Positions 1-8,250 of a stretch of 64,000 nt of DNA are shown here, in pieces. The notes beneath the pieces are model-generated. The model searched no databases. It was given only the letters and a program-made list of their open reading frames with translations, and was not told the DNA's origin. The stretch's first letter is position 1. Each line of letters starts with the position of its first letter. Source of the DNA: Streptomyces sp. A3M-1-3 (GTDB lineage Bacteria; Actinomycetota; Actinomycetes; Streptomycetales; Streptomycetaceae); contig NZ_JANAVP010000020.1 of the NCBI RefSeq assembly GCF_024213665.1, positions 1-64,000 of the forward strand, written 5' to 3'. The translations under genes were made by a program, and so were the position numbers.

Positions 1-5
1 CCAAC

Positions 6-77
6 ACCGTTCGGGGCGCACGGCTGAGCAGCAGTCTTGGAAACAAGACTCACTCCCGCTCAGTCTCTAGGAACGGT
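6..77 (+). promoter_or_regulatory. Nested-hairpin leader (copy A) of the XRE gene
   Basis: Three nested perfect stems are visible: ACCGTTC (6-12) with GAACGGT (71-77), CTGAGC (24-29) with GCTCAG (58-63), and AGTCTTG-GAAA-CAAGACT (33-50) closed by a GNRA-type tetraloop. The only Shine-Dalgarno-like bases for the GTG at 80 (AGGAA, 69-73) overlap the outer stem, so the fold could control translation. A related element lacking the inner hairpin lies at 1779-1834. A role as an RNA regulator is inference; the sequence shows only the pairing and the duplication. Confidence 0.5.
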
Positions 78-79
78 AC

Positions 80-364
80 GTGGAGTCTCCCGCGGTGGTG
101 GCCGAGCGCGAGCAGATTCGCCTCGCACATGATCTGGGGCAGCTCGTCTACGACCGTCGTATGGCGCTTGGGCTGACGAGTTCCGAGCTGGGGCAGCGGC
201 TCGGAATGTCTGCCGACGAAGTCGAGGCCATCGAGCTGGGTGGGGTTCTGCCGGTCTCCTCCGATCTCCTGGCGAGGCTCGCTGCGGCGCTGGATGTTGC
301 GGTCGACCTGCACGTGGTCCCTGAGGGTCGCAACACGGTGGCTTTCGTCGCACGTGCTGCCTAG
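80..364 (+). CDS. XRE-family helix-turn-helix protein, possible antitoxin
   Basis: A 94-residue protein that is essentially one Cro/C1-type helix-turn-helix domain (about residues 14-72). The recognition region runs through SSELGQRLGMSADEVEAIELG and is followed by a Leu/Ala-rich helix ending LAAALDVAVDLHVVPEG. That ending is common in HigA-like antitoxins and small phage-type repressors. Such proteins bind DNA and often repress their own operon. The start is the GTG at 80, the only codon directly behind AGGAA. A toxin partner, if any, would lie upstream of the window. It could equally be an orphan regulator. Confidence 0.75.
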   Translation: MESPAVVAEREQIRLAHDLGQLVYDRRMALGLTSSELGQRLGMSADEVEAIELGGVLPVSSDLLARLAAALDVAVDLHVVPEGRNTVAFVARAA

Positions 365-375
365 CTGACGGCACG

Positions 376-409
376 CTGCCGGTCCACGGGATGTTCCTTG
401 GACCGGCAG
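376..409 (+). terminator. Hairpin after the XRE gene
   Basis: An 11-bp perfect inverted repeat, CTGCCGGTCCA / TGGACCGGCAG, with a 12-nt loop, lies 12 bp after the XRE stop and before the MFS remnant. There is no T run, as is usual for Streptomyces terminators. Confidence 0.5.
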
Positions 410-434
410 TGGGGCCCTCCAGGAAGATCGGCGG

Positions 435-1576
435 GTGGAAAACGAGCCCGCCGGGGCGTTCCGGCTCATCCGGGCGAACCGGCCGTTCCGCGTGGTGTGG
501 ACCGCCCGCTCGGTTTCCTTCCTCGGCGACTCACTCAGCCTCGTGGCCCTGATGCTGTACGTCGCGGACTCCACCGGGCAGGCCCTGGCGGTGGCGCTGC
601 TGCTCCTCGTCGGCGACTTCGCACCGGCGTTGCTCGGGCCGCTGACGGGCGCGATCACTGACCGGTTCGCCCACAAGCGGGTCATGGTGACCTGTGACCT
701 GTGACCTGTGAGCTGGTGCAGGCAGGGTTGATGGCGTTGATCGCGCTCTGGATGCCTTCGCTGCCCGTACTGCTGGTGCTCGTCGGGCTGCGCGCGATCG
801 CGGGCCAGATCTTCCAGCCCGCCTCGCGCGCCATCGTGCCCGCCCTCGTACGCGACCGTGACCTCGAAGGCGCCAACGCAGCCGTGGGGCTGGGCACCAA
901 CGGTGGCGAGACGCTGGGCCCGCTGGTCGCAGCCCTGCTCCTGCCGCTGCTGGACGTACGCGGTGTGCTCCTTGTCGACGCCGGTACTTTCCTGCTGTCG
1001 GCCGCCCTGCTGGTCATGTTGCCTGCGGCTCGGCCAGCGGCGTCGGCCTCTGACGCGGCCGCGAGGACTACGACGATGTGGAGCGATGCGAAGGACGGGC
1101 TGCGCTACATCGTGACCACTCCGCTGCTGCGGGCGATCGGGCTCGGCTTCTTCGCCGTGGTTGCCTTCAACGCGATCGACGACGTGGCCCTGGTCTTCCT
1201 GGCCAAGGACACCCTGCACGGCGGCGACTCGGCGGTCGGCCTGCTGCTGGCGGCGGTCGGCATCGGGCTGTTCGCCGGGTACGCGCTGCTCGGCGGCAGC
1301 CGGGGGCCGAAGCTGTCGATGACCGTACTGCTGCTGGTGGGCTTCGCGGTGAGCAGTGCGGGCAACCTGCTGACCGGCCTGGCCTGGTCGGTGGCCGCCG
1401 CGTTCGCCGTGCAGGCGACGCGCGACCTCGGCATCGCGGCGATGGATGTGGCCACCAACACCCTGATCCAGCGCACGGTGCCGACGGCTCTCCCTGGGAA
1501 CGAGGGCGGTTTAGCTCGATCGTGTGATGGTCGGCTTCCGGGCTTGCGGCGTCCTGGGCCGTCCGGGTTAACGTGA
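435..1576 (+). pseudogene. Broken MFS transporter (frameshift and 3' truncation)
   Basis: The first 89 codons (435-704) encode the start of an MFS_3-like exporter with two hydrophobic segments and a GAITDRFAHKR loop resembling motif A. The frame then stops, and the protein resumes in another frame from 701 (VTCELVQAG...). The cause is a triplicated 7-bp unit GTGACCT at 687-707; removing two units restores one continuous protein. The second frame carries further membrane segments up to NTLIQRTVPTAL near 1490, after which homology-like sequence ends and unrelated residues run to a stop at 1576. Roughly the last 60-70 residues expected for the family are absent. The GTG at 435 sits 8 bp after AGGAAG. 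Substrate unknown. Confidence 0.8.
687..707 (+). repeat. (GTGACCT)3 tandem heptamer inside the MFS gene
   Basis: Three perfect head-to-tail copies of GTGACCT, followed by a near copy GTGAGCT. One copy gives the in-frame reading VMVTCELVQ; three copies add 14 bp and throw the frame. This is the size expected for slipped-strand mispairing. Confidence 0.85.
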
Positions 1577-2048
1577 TCGTGTGATCTGGGACGCCGGGTA
1601 CGGCGCCGGCGTGCGGGGCCCCTGCTCCACCGGAGTGATGGTTCAGGGCTTCCCCGTCGCCTCTGGCCGTACCGATTTGGCCGGATCGCGCAGGGAACCG
1701 ACCTCCCGGGCCCGGACCACGCACAGGATGCGTGTCGCCGCCCCGGGGTTGAGTACGCCGGGGACCAGTGCGCCCAAGACCGTTCGGGGCGTGCGGCTGA
1801 GCGGGCTCACTCCTGCTCAGTCAAGAGGAACGGTACTGCTGGACCTCACGGCACCGCCGGTGGCCTTTTTTGCGGCGGGTACGGGGGGGCTTGATCGCGA
1901 CCGTGGCAGCGGCGGTCGCCCTGCGCCGGGCTGGGTAGTGACGGGTGGGCGGCGGGCACGCGGCAGCTGGGGGTGGACCGTTCCCTGGCGGCGATCGCCG
2001 AACGGTTCGGGCCAGGTCCGAGTCAGCCGGCGGCGGCATCGTGCTCGC
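1577..2048. other. Non-coding junction region with repeat remnants
   Basis: No convincing gene on either strand. An 11-bp direct repeat GATCGTGTGAT occurs at 1518-1528 and 1575-1585, spanning the MFS truncation point, and the second nested-hairpin copy lies at 1779-1834. The rest, up to the MFS gene that ends at 2049, shows no coding signal I trust. It looks like a scar where several rearrangements have met. Confidence 0.5.
1779..1871 (+). promoter_or_regulatory. Nested-hairpin element (copy B) followed by a T run
   Basis: Repeats the outer stem (ACCGTTC 1779-1785 with GAACGGT 1828-1834) and middle stem (CTGAGC 1797-1802 with GCTCAG 1815-1820) of the copy at 6-77, with matching linkers, but the inner GAAA hairpin is replaced by GGG. 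A short CACC-GCC-GGTG hairpin and six T (1866-1871) follow, like an intrinsic terminator. No gene follows in this orientation. Confidence 0.45.
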
Positions 2049-3239
2049 TCATGCGGAGCGATGGCGGCGGGCCCCGGCCAGCACCCAGAGGGCGAAGCCG
2101 CAGATGACCGCGAAGCCGATGGCGGCGCCCGTGGTGGCGCGGAGTGTGCCCAGTTGGACCGAGGCCACGCCGACCGCTACCACCGGCACCGAGAAACCGG
2201 CGTAGGCGGCGGTGAACAGTGCGGAGGTCACGGCGGCGCGCTGTTCCGTCGGGGAGATTCGGTTCACGGTCGCCTGCCCGCCGATGAAGACCAGGCCCAC
2301 AGCCGTACCGCCCAGCACCGTGCCCACCAGAAATGCCGGCAGGCTGGCATGGGCGAAAGCGAGCACGATCACCGCCAGCGCCAGGGGGAGCACCAACAGG
2401 CCCCCGCCGAGGGCGTGCCGGTCGGCGAGCCTGCGTGCCCGCAGCTCGGCTGTCGCCGCGACGCCGAAGAGCAGGAAGACGACCGCCCCGCCGAGCGCAT
2501 GACTCGTCCAGTGCAGGTCGTTGCCGAGGAACGACGGGATCAGCCCGACGAAGAGCCCCAGGACGAAGAAGCCGGAGAACACCCCCATCGCCGCAGGCAG
2601 GAACTCCGCCCGGATCGCGGCCGGAAGCCCGACGTCGAGGCGGGGCGCGATCCGCCGGTCCCGCGCGGCCACCGTCTCCGGGACCAGCGCGAGCGCGACG
2701 GCCGCGAGCGTGAGAAGTCCCAGGTAGACGGCGTAGACCAGGCGCGTGGGTGCTGGGGCGTACTCGCTCAGGAAGCCGGAGAGGAGCGGGCCGAGACCGA
2801 GGCCGATCATGGTCGCGGAGGTCGCCACCACCGCAGCCCGGCGCGCGTTCCGGCCCGGCTCCAGCTCGCTCAGCCCGGCGGTCGCCGGGGCCACCACGAG
2901 ACCGATGGCCAGGCCGGAGACCAGCCGGGCCAGGCACAGCATGAGGACGTTCTCCGCGGCGAGGAAGAGCGCCGCGCTCGCCGCCGTCAGCACCAGTGCC
3001 GCGCCGATCACGGGCCGCCGGCCCAGGTGGTCGGAGGCCCTGCCGAAGAAGAGCAGTGACACCAGCACGCCGACGGCGTACACACCGAAGATCACCGTGG
3101 TGAGGTCGGGTCTGAAGCCGAAGAGGGACTCGTAAACGACATAGAGAGGGGTTGGGATGTTCGCGCCGGCCAGCACCACCACAAGGATCCCGGCCAGCAG
3201 CGCGAAGTCCCGGCTCCGCCGCCCGGCCGTCACGACCAC
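2049..3239 (-). CDS. MFS transporter
   Basis: A 396-residue membrane protein with about 12 hydrophobic segments, typical of drug:H+ antiporter-type major facilitator proteins. The loop FGRASDHLGRRP (residues 66-75) fits MFS motif A (GxxxDxxGRR) between helices 2 and 3, and PATAGLSELEPGRNARRA lies in the region of helices 4-5. It probably exports a small molecule with proton exchange; the substrate cannot be told. Start chosen at GTG 3239 because AGGAGG lies five bases upstream; a second GTG at 3233 would be 11 bases away. Reading can be extended upstream, but that stretch has no recognisable protein content. It converges on the scar region at 1577-2048. Confidence 0.85.
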   Translation of the reverse strand: MVVTAGRRSRDFALLAGILVVVLAGANIPTPLYVVYESLFGFRPDLTTVIFGVYAVGVLVSLLFFGRASDHLGRRPVIGAALVLTAASAALFLAAENVLMLCLARLVSGLAIGLVVAPATAGLSELEPGRNARRAAVVATSATMIGLGLGPLLSGFLSEYAPAPTRLVYAVYLGLLTLAAVALALVPETVAARDRRIAPRLDVGLPAAIRAEFLPAAMGVFSGFFVLGLFVGLIPSFLGNDLHWTSHALGGAVVFLLFGVAATAELRARRLADRHALGGGLLVLPLALAVIVLAFAHASLPAFLVGTVLGGTAVGLVFIGGQATVNRISPTEQRAAVTSALFTAAYAGFSVPVVAVGVASVQLGTLRATTGAAIGFAVICGFALWVLAGARRHRSA

Positions 3240-3415
3240 GTCGACCTCCTGGTCTGCCCGAGGTGAGGAAAGTCCGCGCCCAGCATCTCCCTGCTGTTCG
3301 GACTCCGCAAACGCCTCACACGCGGTGTTCCGGCGTCCGCCGCACTGACCCAGACCCTGCTGACGGCCTCCGCCCGCACCGTCCGACCCGGGCCCAGGCC
3401 AAGTACCGCTTCCGC

Positions 3416-3904
3416 TCAGAGGGCCAGATGCATGATGTGCAGGCCGACGTAACCCTTCGTCGGGTGCCGGAAGCCCTCCGGGAGTGTGCCCAGTACCTCG
3501 AAGCCGAGCGACCGGTACAGCTTCACCGCATACTCGTTCGTCTCCACGACCGCGTTGAACTGCATCGCCCGGTACCCCGCCGCGCGCGCCCAGTCCACCG
3601 TGTACTCGCACAGCGCGCGGCCCACGCCCTGCCCCCCGTGCGCCGGGTCCACCATGTAACTGGCACTCGCGATGTGCGAGCCATTGCCCATGTGGTTGCG
3701 GTTCATCTTTGCCGTACCGAGGACCACACCCGCGTCGTCCACGTCGACGACCGTACGGTTCGGCGCCGACAGCAACCACCAGTCGCGGCCGTCCTCCTCG
3801 CTCAAGTCGAGCGGAAACGTGAAGGTCTCGCCCTCGGTGACGATCTGTTGGAAGAACGGCCAGATGGCGGGCCAGTCCTCCGTTGTGGCTTCTCTGATCA
3901 GCAT
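3416..3904 (-). CDS. GNAT-family N-acetyltransferase
   Basis: A 162-residue GCN5-related acetyltransferase, transferring acetyl from acetyl-CoA to an unknown amine. The acyl-CoA pyrophosphate-binding loop is GGQGVGRAL (about residues 90-98), preceded by the strand SYMVDPAH and followed by the helix CEYTVDWARAAGY, then the conserved NEYAVKLYRSLGFEVLG near the C-terminus. The start is taken at MLIREATTEDW (ATG 3904), where the family fold begins; an in-frame ATG at 3946 would add 14 unrelated residues. The ribosome site is weak. Transcribed toward the MFS gene at 2049-3239 but separated from it by about 175 bp. Confidence 0.85.
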   Translation of the reverse strand: MLIREATTEDWPAIWPFFQQIVTEGETFTFPLDLSEEDGRDWWLLSAPNRTVVDVDDAGVVLGTAKMNRNHMGNGSHIASASYMVDPAHGGQGVGRALCEYTVDWARAAGYRAMQFNAVVETNEYAVKLYRSLGFEVLGTLPEGFRHPTKGYVGLHIMHLAL

Positions 3905-4089
3905 GTGGACAGGATGCCGGTGCGCGCAGCGGCGCCGCCAACTCATTTCAACTGCCTCACGGCCAAATCCAGGCCCGCGCCCGGTGCGAGTTGGGCCCTC
4001 GGGCCCACGCCAGGCGCACCTACCCGCTTCTACCGTCTCCCACGACCGGAATCACTGGCACCACCCCACGAGAGACGGGAGTGCGGACC

Positions 4090-5640
4090 GTGACACGGAC
4101 CCGACGGGACCGCGGCGCCACCGCAGTCGACTACCTCGGCATGGTGGTCGTGGTCGTCGCGCTCATCGCCGGGATCTCCGCGACCGGCATCAGCGGCGCC
4201 ATCACCGGCGGCCTGCAGACCGCCCTCTGCCGCCTCTTCGGCGGCGACTGCGGCAGCGGCCCCGAAGCAGCAGGCAAGCCGGGCAAGCAGGACAAGGACT
4301 ACGAGCCCACGCTCTGCAACACCTCCACCGTCGAGGAGAAGGCAGGCGCCGAGGCGAAGATCGCCTGGTTCTCGTTCGGCAGCGAATACGGCTTCCAGGA
4401 GCAGGAGTTCAAGACTCCCGACGGCAAGACCAAGGTCTTCCTCACCTTCACCGACGCCGCCTCCGTCGGCGTCAAAGGCTCCCCGAAAGTCGGCGCGAGG
4501 ATAGGAAAGCTCGGCGGCGAGAAGGTCGAACTCGGCGCCGGAATCAAGGTCACCAACGGCGACACCTGGCTGTTCAACAGCAAGGAAGAGGCCAAAGAGC
4601 TACGCGACGACGTCGAACGCCTCAAAGCCCTTGAGATGTCGAACCGCCACTCCGCCGCGCACGGCGGCTCCGCAGGCAACGGCCTGCTGGCCATCTTCGG
4701 CAAGGGCCCCATCGCCGAGGAAGCGAACCTCCGCGACAAGCTCAACAAGCGCCTCGGCGACCAGCACATCAGCTTCGGCAGGATCAGCCTCGAAGGTACG
4801 GGCGACCTCGCGCTGAAGAAGGCGCAGAAGAGCGAGAACGGCCTCGGCCTCCAGCTCGGCGGCAAGCTCAAGATCGCCCCCGAGGCGACCATCACCAACA
4901 ACAACGCCACTCAGCCGCCGACGAAGGGCTACACCTACCAGTTCCAGCTGGAGTACGCCGGTACGGCCGACCTCACCTTCGGGCCCCTCAGCGACAAAGT
5001 GGAGAAGGGCCGGATCCGCACCGGAACGATGACGGTAATGCGCTACGCGGACGGGTCGGTCGCCCGGATCGACATCACCCAGTCCATCGAGACCCGCAGG
5101 ACTGAGAACGGCAAGATCACCGGAGACCGGAACGCCGGCAGCGGAGACACGGACGCCGCCGGGAAGCCGAAGAAGGACAAGGCCAGTGCGCAGAGCACGG
5201 ACAAGGACCGGGAGACGCACGTCGTCACCAACAGCCTGACGTTCCCACCACCCGGGGACGCGGCGACGGAGAGCGATCCGCGCAAGGCCAAGGAGGTCAG
5301 GGACAATCGCGAGACCGTCGAGAACTGGCTGGACGGCTCCGGCGGCAACACCGCCCCCTTCACTTACCTCTTCGGCGATCGCGCACCGGACCGGATGCCG
5401 GCCGACGCGGCCGACGCATTCGGCCGGCTGATGTTCCGGGACGGGATATCGAGCTACCAGCGGTTCACCGGCTCGGTCTCCGCCGAGGAGTACGGATTCG
5501 AGGTCAACCTCGGCCTCAGCCTCGGCGCGAAGCTCAGCTTCGAGAACAGCGACATGAAGCTGGAGGAGGCGAAGTTCCTGGGCGCCCCGAAGGCCGACGG
5601 GACCAGGGCGTACACGCCCTACAGCTACTGTGCGAACTGA
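4090..5640 (+). CDS. Large secreted protein with prepilin-like N-terminus
   Basis: A 516-residue protein starting at GTG 4090, eight bases after GGGAG. Its N-terminus, MTRTRRDRGATAVDYLGMVVVVVALIAGI, has a short basic leader, a Gly-Ala junction, an acidic residue at +5 after that glycine (D in place of the usual E), a following tyrosine and one hydrophobic helix. That is the layout of Flp/TadE-type prepilin signals. Unlike a pilin, about 480 hydrophilic residues follow, rich in Lys/Asp/Glu, with a pair of cysteines in CRLFGGDCG and CN at the end. I do not recognise the globular part. The lipoprotein gene follows 27 bp downstream and is probably co-transcribed. A prepilin-type peptidase is encoded at 8361. 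Confidence 0.7.
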   Translation: MTRTRRDRGATAVDYLGMVVVVVALIAGISATGISGAITGGLQTALCRLFGGDCGSGPEAAGKPGKQDKDYEPTLCNTSTVEEKAGAEAKIAWFSFGSEYGFQEQEFKTPDGKTKVFLTFTDAASVGVKGSPKVGARIGKLGGEKVELGAGIKVTNGDTWLFNSKEEAKELRDDVERLKALEMSNRHSAAHGGSAGNGLLAIFGKGPIAEEANLRDKLNKRLGDQHISFGRISLEGTGDLALKKAQKSENGLGLQLGGKLKIAPEATITNNNATQPPTKGYTYQFQLEYAGTADLTFGPLSDKVEKGRIRTGTMTVMRYADGSVARIDITQSIETRRTENGKITGDRNAGSGDTDAAGKPKKDKASAQSTDKDRETHVVTNSLTFPPPGDAATESDPRKAKEVRDNRETVENWLDGSGGNTAPFTYLFGDRAPDRMPADAADAFGRLMFRDGISSYQRFTGSVSAEEYGFEVNLGLSLGAKLSFENSDMKLEEAKFLGAPKADGTRAYTPYSYCAN

Positions 5641-5667
5641 CCCCGGGCGAACGGGAGGAGAGACGCG

Positions 5668-6243
5668 ATGTCACGTACGTACAGGTACTCGTACGCGAGG
5701 ACGCTCGCGGCGGCGGCCGCGATCGGTGTGCTCGGCGTACTGACCGGATGCGGCGCGCCCGAGGACGGCCCGTCCGGAGCCGGCGACGCACGCCAGAAGC
5801 TGCAAGCCGGTGCGGTCTCGCTCTCCTACCCCCAGGGATGGACGGAACTGCCCGCCGGCGGCAGAGGCAAGGCCGATGCCGCCGCCGTGCTGGTGGAGGG
5901 TACGGGCAAGAACCGGGACGAGGTCGCCAAGGTGGCCGTACAGCTGCGCTTCATGAAGGCGGGCGACGCGGGCACGGCGGCGGCGGGAGCGATGGCTTCG
6001 GTGCAGCCGGGGGCCAAGATCAAGGGCAACAAGCAGTTCCGGATCGGGGACCGGGATGCCGAACGGATCGACTACACGTACGCAGCCGGCACCGCCAAGG
6101 GCGGAGAACGAGTCCGCGGCGTCGATGTCGTGACGATGGACCCCGACGACGAGCCGGTGCTCGTACGGATCAACTCCACCGGGGACGCCCTGTCCGACGC
6201 GGAGATCAACCGCATCGTCGACAGTGTCGCGATCGCCGGATGA
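5668..6243 (+). CDS. Putative lipoprotein
   Basis: A 191-residue exported lipoprotein. An Arg/Tyr-containing n-region, an Ala-rich hydrophobic stretch and a lipobox LTGC (residues 25-28, lipidated Cys28) are clear. The mature part begins with a Gly/Ser/Asp linker and has a compact region with YPQGWTELP, then a C-terminal segment ending INRIVDSVAIAG, reminiscent of small surface lipoproteins of unknown function. The start at ATG 5668 is preceded by GGGAGGAG. The gene lies 27 bp behind the 516-residue prepilin-like protein, suggesting an envelope pair. Function unknown. Confidence 0.75.
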   Translation: MSRTYRYSYARTLAAAAAIGVLGVLTGCGAPEDGPSGAGDARQKLQAGAVSLSYPQGWTELPAGGRGKADAAAVLVEGTGKNRDEVAKVAVQLRFMKAGDAGTAAAGAMASVQPGAKIKGNKQFRIGDRDAERIDYTYAAGTAKGGERVRGVDVVTMDPDDEPVLVRINSTGDALSDAEINRIVDSVAIAG

Positions 6244-6255
6244 CTGCCCAGCCGG

Positions 6256-6873
6256 CTAGCCGGCAGCCATCCCCGCGTACGGGTCCGGATCGCCCGTGTC
6301 CGGGTTCAGCCCGGCCTGCCAGCGCCGCTGCTCCTCGCGCCAGTGCACGAAGCGCGGCGGGGCCCCGTCCCAGAAGACGAGGCTGACCGGGCACTCCTCG
6401 AAGTCGTCGAGGAAGAGCCTGCGCAGGAACTCGGCCATGCCGTACGGATGCACCGTGAACGTCGACGACGTATGGCGGCCGACCACCAGCACCGGCCAGC
6501 GGTCCGGATCGTCGTCCGTGGTCAGCCAGCACAGGATGTCCGGACCGGCCGTGACACCCCAGGCCAGGATGGCGGCGGGGTCGATGTCGAGGGGGCTCCG
6601 ACCGCCCTCGGCCTCCCAGGTGTAGCGGGCGTTCGCCGTCTCGCTCGCCATGGAGCCGGGCTCCCACTGGGGGCCTTGCTCCGGCAGCGGCAGCAGTACG
6701 CCCGCCTCGCCGTTGATCCCGCCGCCGCCGTAGGTCGCCATGAACGCCATGTAGTCGGCCGGGAAGCGGGTGTTCCAGAGGGCCTCGGCGGCCTCCCAGT
6801 CGACCTGCTCGTCGGTTCCGTGCACCGGCGGCATGAGCTCGGTCAGCGCCCTGACGTGTGGGTTTTCCCCCAT
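6256..6873 (-). CDS. SUKH (SMI1/KNR4) family protein
   Basis: A 205-residue soluble protein of the SMI1/KNR4 superfamily. The typical motifs are LWNTRFPADYMAFMATYGGGGINGE near residues 27-52, LLPLPEQG, and a later ILAWGVTAGPDILCWLTTDDDPDRWPVLVVGR. SUKH proteins in bacteria often act as immunity proteins against nuclease toxins of polymorphic or contact-dependent systems, but no toxin is adjacent. The ATG at 6873 follows a GAGGGG ribosome site. It converges with the lipoprotein gene, 12 bp between stops. Family assignment is fairly secure; role is open. Confidence 0.75.
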   Translation of the reverse strand: MGENPHVRALTELMPPVHGTDEQVDWEAAEALWNTRFPADYMAFMATYGGGGINGEAGVLLPLPEQGPQWEPGSMASETANARYTWEAEGGRSPLDIDPAAILAWGVTAGPDILCWLTTDDDPDRWPVLVVGRHTSSTFTVHPYGMAEFLRRLFLDDFEECPVSLVFWDGAPPRFVHWREEQRRWQAGLNPDTGDPDPYAGMAAG

Positions 6874-7050
6874 TGCCGCTACCCCTCTCCGTGCCCGCGC
6901 GCCTCGGTACAGCGCGGTCAACAATGCCGTACGCACTCTGCGCCGCCGGGCCCGGCCCCCGAATGACTGGGCCCTGGGGCCCATGTTCCCGGAGCGTCCG
7001 CTTCCGTACAGTGCCGCGAAACCAGCGCACCCGCGAAAGGCGGCCACCCC

Positions 7051-7515
7051 ATGCGCAGCAGCTCGCAGGAAACCCACCCCTGGCAGCGACGCAGCCGCAG
7101 CCGCACCGCGCGGGCCCCGGCCTTCTTCGCGCTGATGCGGGCCTGGGCCGCCGGGATCGTGGTCCTGCTGCTCAGTCAGTACATGCTCTGGAGCGCCGTC
7201 ACCGAACCACTCTCCACGGCGGAACACACCGGCGCCTTCGGCTGGCGGCTGCTGCTCTTCCACCTGCCGACGCTGCTGTGCGCGTTCCTCGCCACCCTCG
7301 CCGCGTCCCGCATCCACCCGGAACCCCACCGCGACCGACCCGTCCCGCACCTGGTGGCCGGCCTGACCGTCCCGCTGGCGAACCGGGCCGCGGACATGGC
7401 CCTGAACTGGCGGGTGCTGTCGGTGGAGGGCATCGCTGCCCCCACGGCAGCGGTGCTGGCGGGGTGCGCGATCGCGGTGGTGCTGGATCTGGCGATGGAC
7501 GGTGGCCGGCAGTAG
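7051..7515 (+). CDS. Small integral membrane protein, unknown function
   Basis: A 154-residue protein with a basic N-terminal tail (about 25 residues rich in Arg/Ser) and four predicted membrane segments: about residues 31-50, 65-86, 98-115 and 125-146. No family motif recognised. The start at ATG 7051 has GAAAGG upstream. It lies between the divergent SUKH gene and the convergent DUF192 gene, so it is probably monocistronic. Confidence 0.55.
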   Translation: MRSSSQETHPWQRRSRSRTARAPAFFALMRAWAAGIVVLLLSQYMLWSAVTEPLSTAEHTGAFGWRLLLFHLPTLLCAFLATLAASRIHPEPHRDRPVPHLVAGLTVPLANRAADMALNWRVLSVEGIAAPTAAVLAGCAIAVVLDLAMDGGRQ

Positions 7516-7546
7516 GGCCGAACGGTGTTGATTTGAGACCGGGGTC

Positions 7547-7571
7547 GGGCCGCCCGAGATCCCGGCGGCCC
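7547..7571. terminator. Hairpin between convergent genes
   Basis: GGGCCGCC (7547-7554) pairs with GGCGGCCC (7564-7571) across a 9-nt loop, between the stop at 7515 and the DUF192 stop, which it touches. Probably serves both convergent genes. Confidence 0.5.
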
Positions 7572-7933
7572 TAATCGACACTCACGCGTACCCCGGGCCG
7601 CAGGCCCCAGCGTTCCATCGCGCCCGCCTCCGCCTCCAGCACATGCCGTGACCGCAGCCGCGGCAGGCCGAGCCGTCCGGGCTGCATGGACCGTACGGCG
7701 ATGACGTTCAACCCCCGGTCCAGGTACGCGACATCGATCGCGAAGCGCATCCGGAACGTGTGCACACTGCCCGCGGGGGTCAGCAGGATCGCCCCGTCGA
7801 TGCCGTCGCGGCCGAGCAGCCCGCGGGTTCTGGCGCGGTAGGAGGCCGCGATCTCCAGCCGTATGTGTCCGTCTCCGGCGTCCTGCCCGGCGATCGTCAG
7901 CTTGCCCGTGCCGTCCTGCCGGCGCTGCCTCAT
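7571..7933 (-). CDS. DUF192 family protein
   Basis: A 120-residue protein of the DUF192 (UPF0127) family. Characteristic segments are LEIAASYRARTRGLLGRDGI, SVHTFRMRFAIDVAYLDR and VLEAEAGAMERWGLRPG, the last forming the closing strand. In other bacteria the family is found exported or cytoplasmic and has no established activity. In Streptomyces it commonly accompanies Tad/pilus-type genes (recollection, not shown here), which fits the prepilin peptidase just downstream. ATG 7933 chosen because AGGAGG lies 10 bases upstream; an in-frame start at 7999 would add only low-complexity residues. Confidence 0.8.
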   Translation of the reverse strand: MRQRRQDGTGKLTIAGQDAGDGHIRLEIAASYRARTRGLLGRDGIDGAILLTPAGSVHTFRMRFAIDVAYLDRGLNVIAVRSMQPGRLGLPRLRSRHVLEAEAGAMERWGLRPGVRVSVD

Positions 7934-8009
7934 GGCCCCAGCTCCTCCTGTCGAACGTCGAACGTCGGATGCGGGGGCGAGCGTACGCCCGTCGGCCACG
8001 GTCGGCAGG

Positions 8010-8213
8010 TCAGGCGTGTCCGCCGACCGTCACCCTCGCGCCCTCCAGCCGCAGCCCCACCGAGAGTTCCGCCGCGGACAGCACCTGCGCGTGCGCGCCG
8101 AGCATGGCGCCGGTGACCTCTGCGGGGGTGGTCTTCCCGGCCGGGGGCGTGAGCGACTGCCGGGTGAGGCGACGGGCGTTGGCTGCGGTCCAGGACACCG
8201 TGGTTGTCGTCAT
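8010..8213 (-). pseudogene. Remnant of a winged-helix AlkZ-like protein
   Basis: 67 codons from ATG 8213 match the N-terminus of the winged-helix DNA-binding (DNA glycosylase AlkZ-like, HTH_42) family: VSWTAANARRLTRQ, then MLGAHAQVLSAAELSVGLRLEG. Members are about 350-400 residues long; here a stop comes just after LRLEGARVTVGGHA, so more than 80 percent is missing. The next gene, DUF192, begins 77 bp further on. Probably non-functional. Confidence 0.6.
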
Positions 8214-8250
8214 GCGGTGACGGTAGATGCCATATAGGTCAGATACTGGC

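Noticed and set aside
3240-3415. N-terminal extension of the MFS transporter at 2049-3239
   Set aside because: The frame stays open far upstream, but the extra residues are Gly/Ser/Gln noise overlapping another gene, and AGGAGG fixes the start at 3239.
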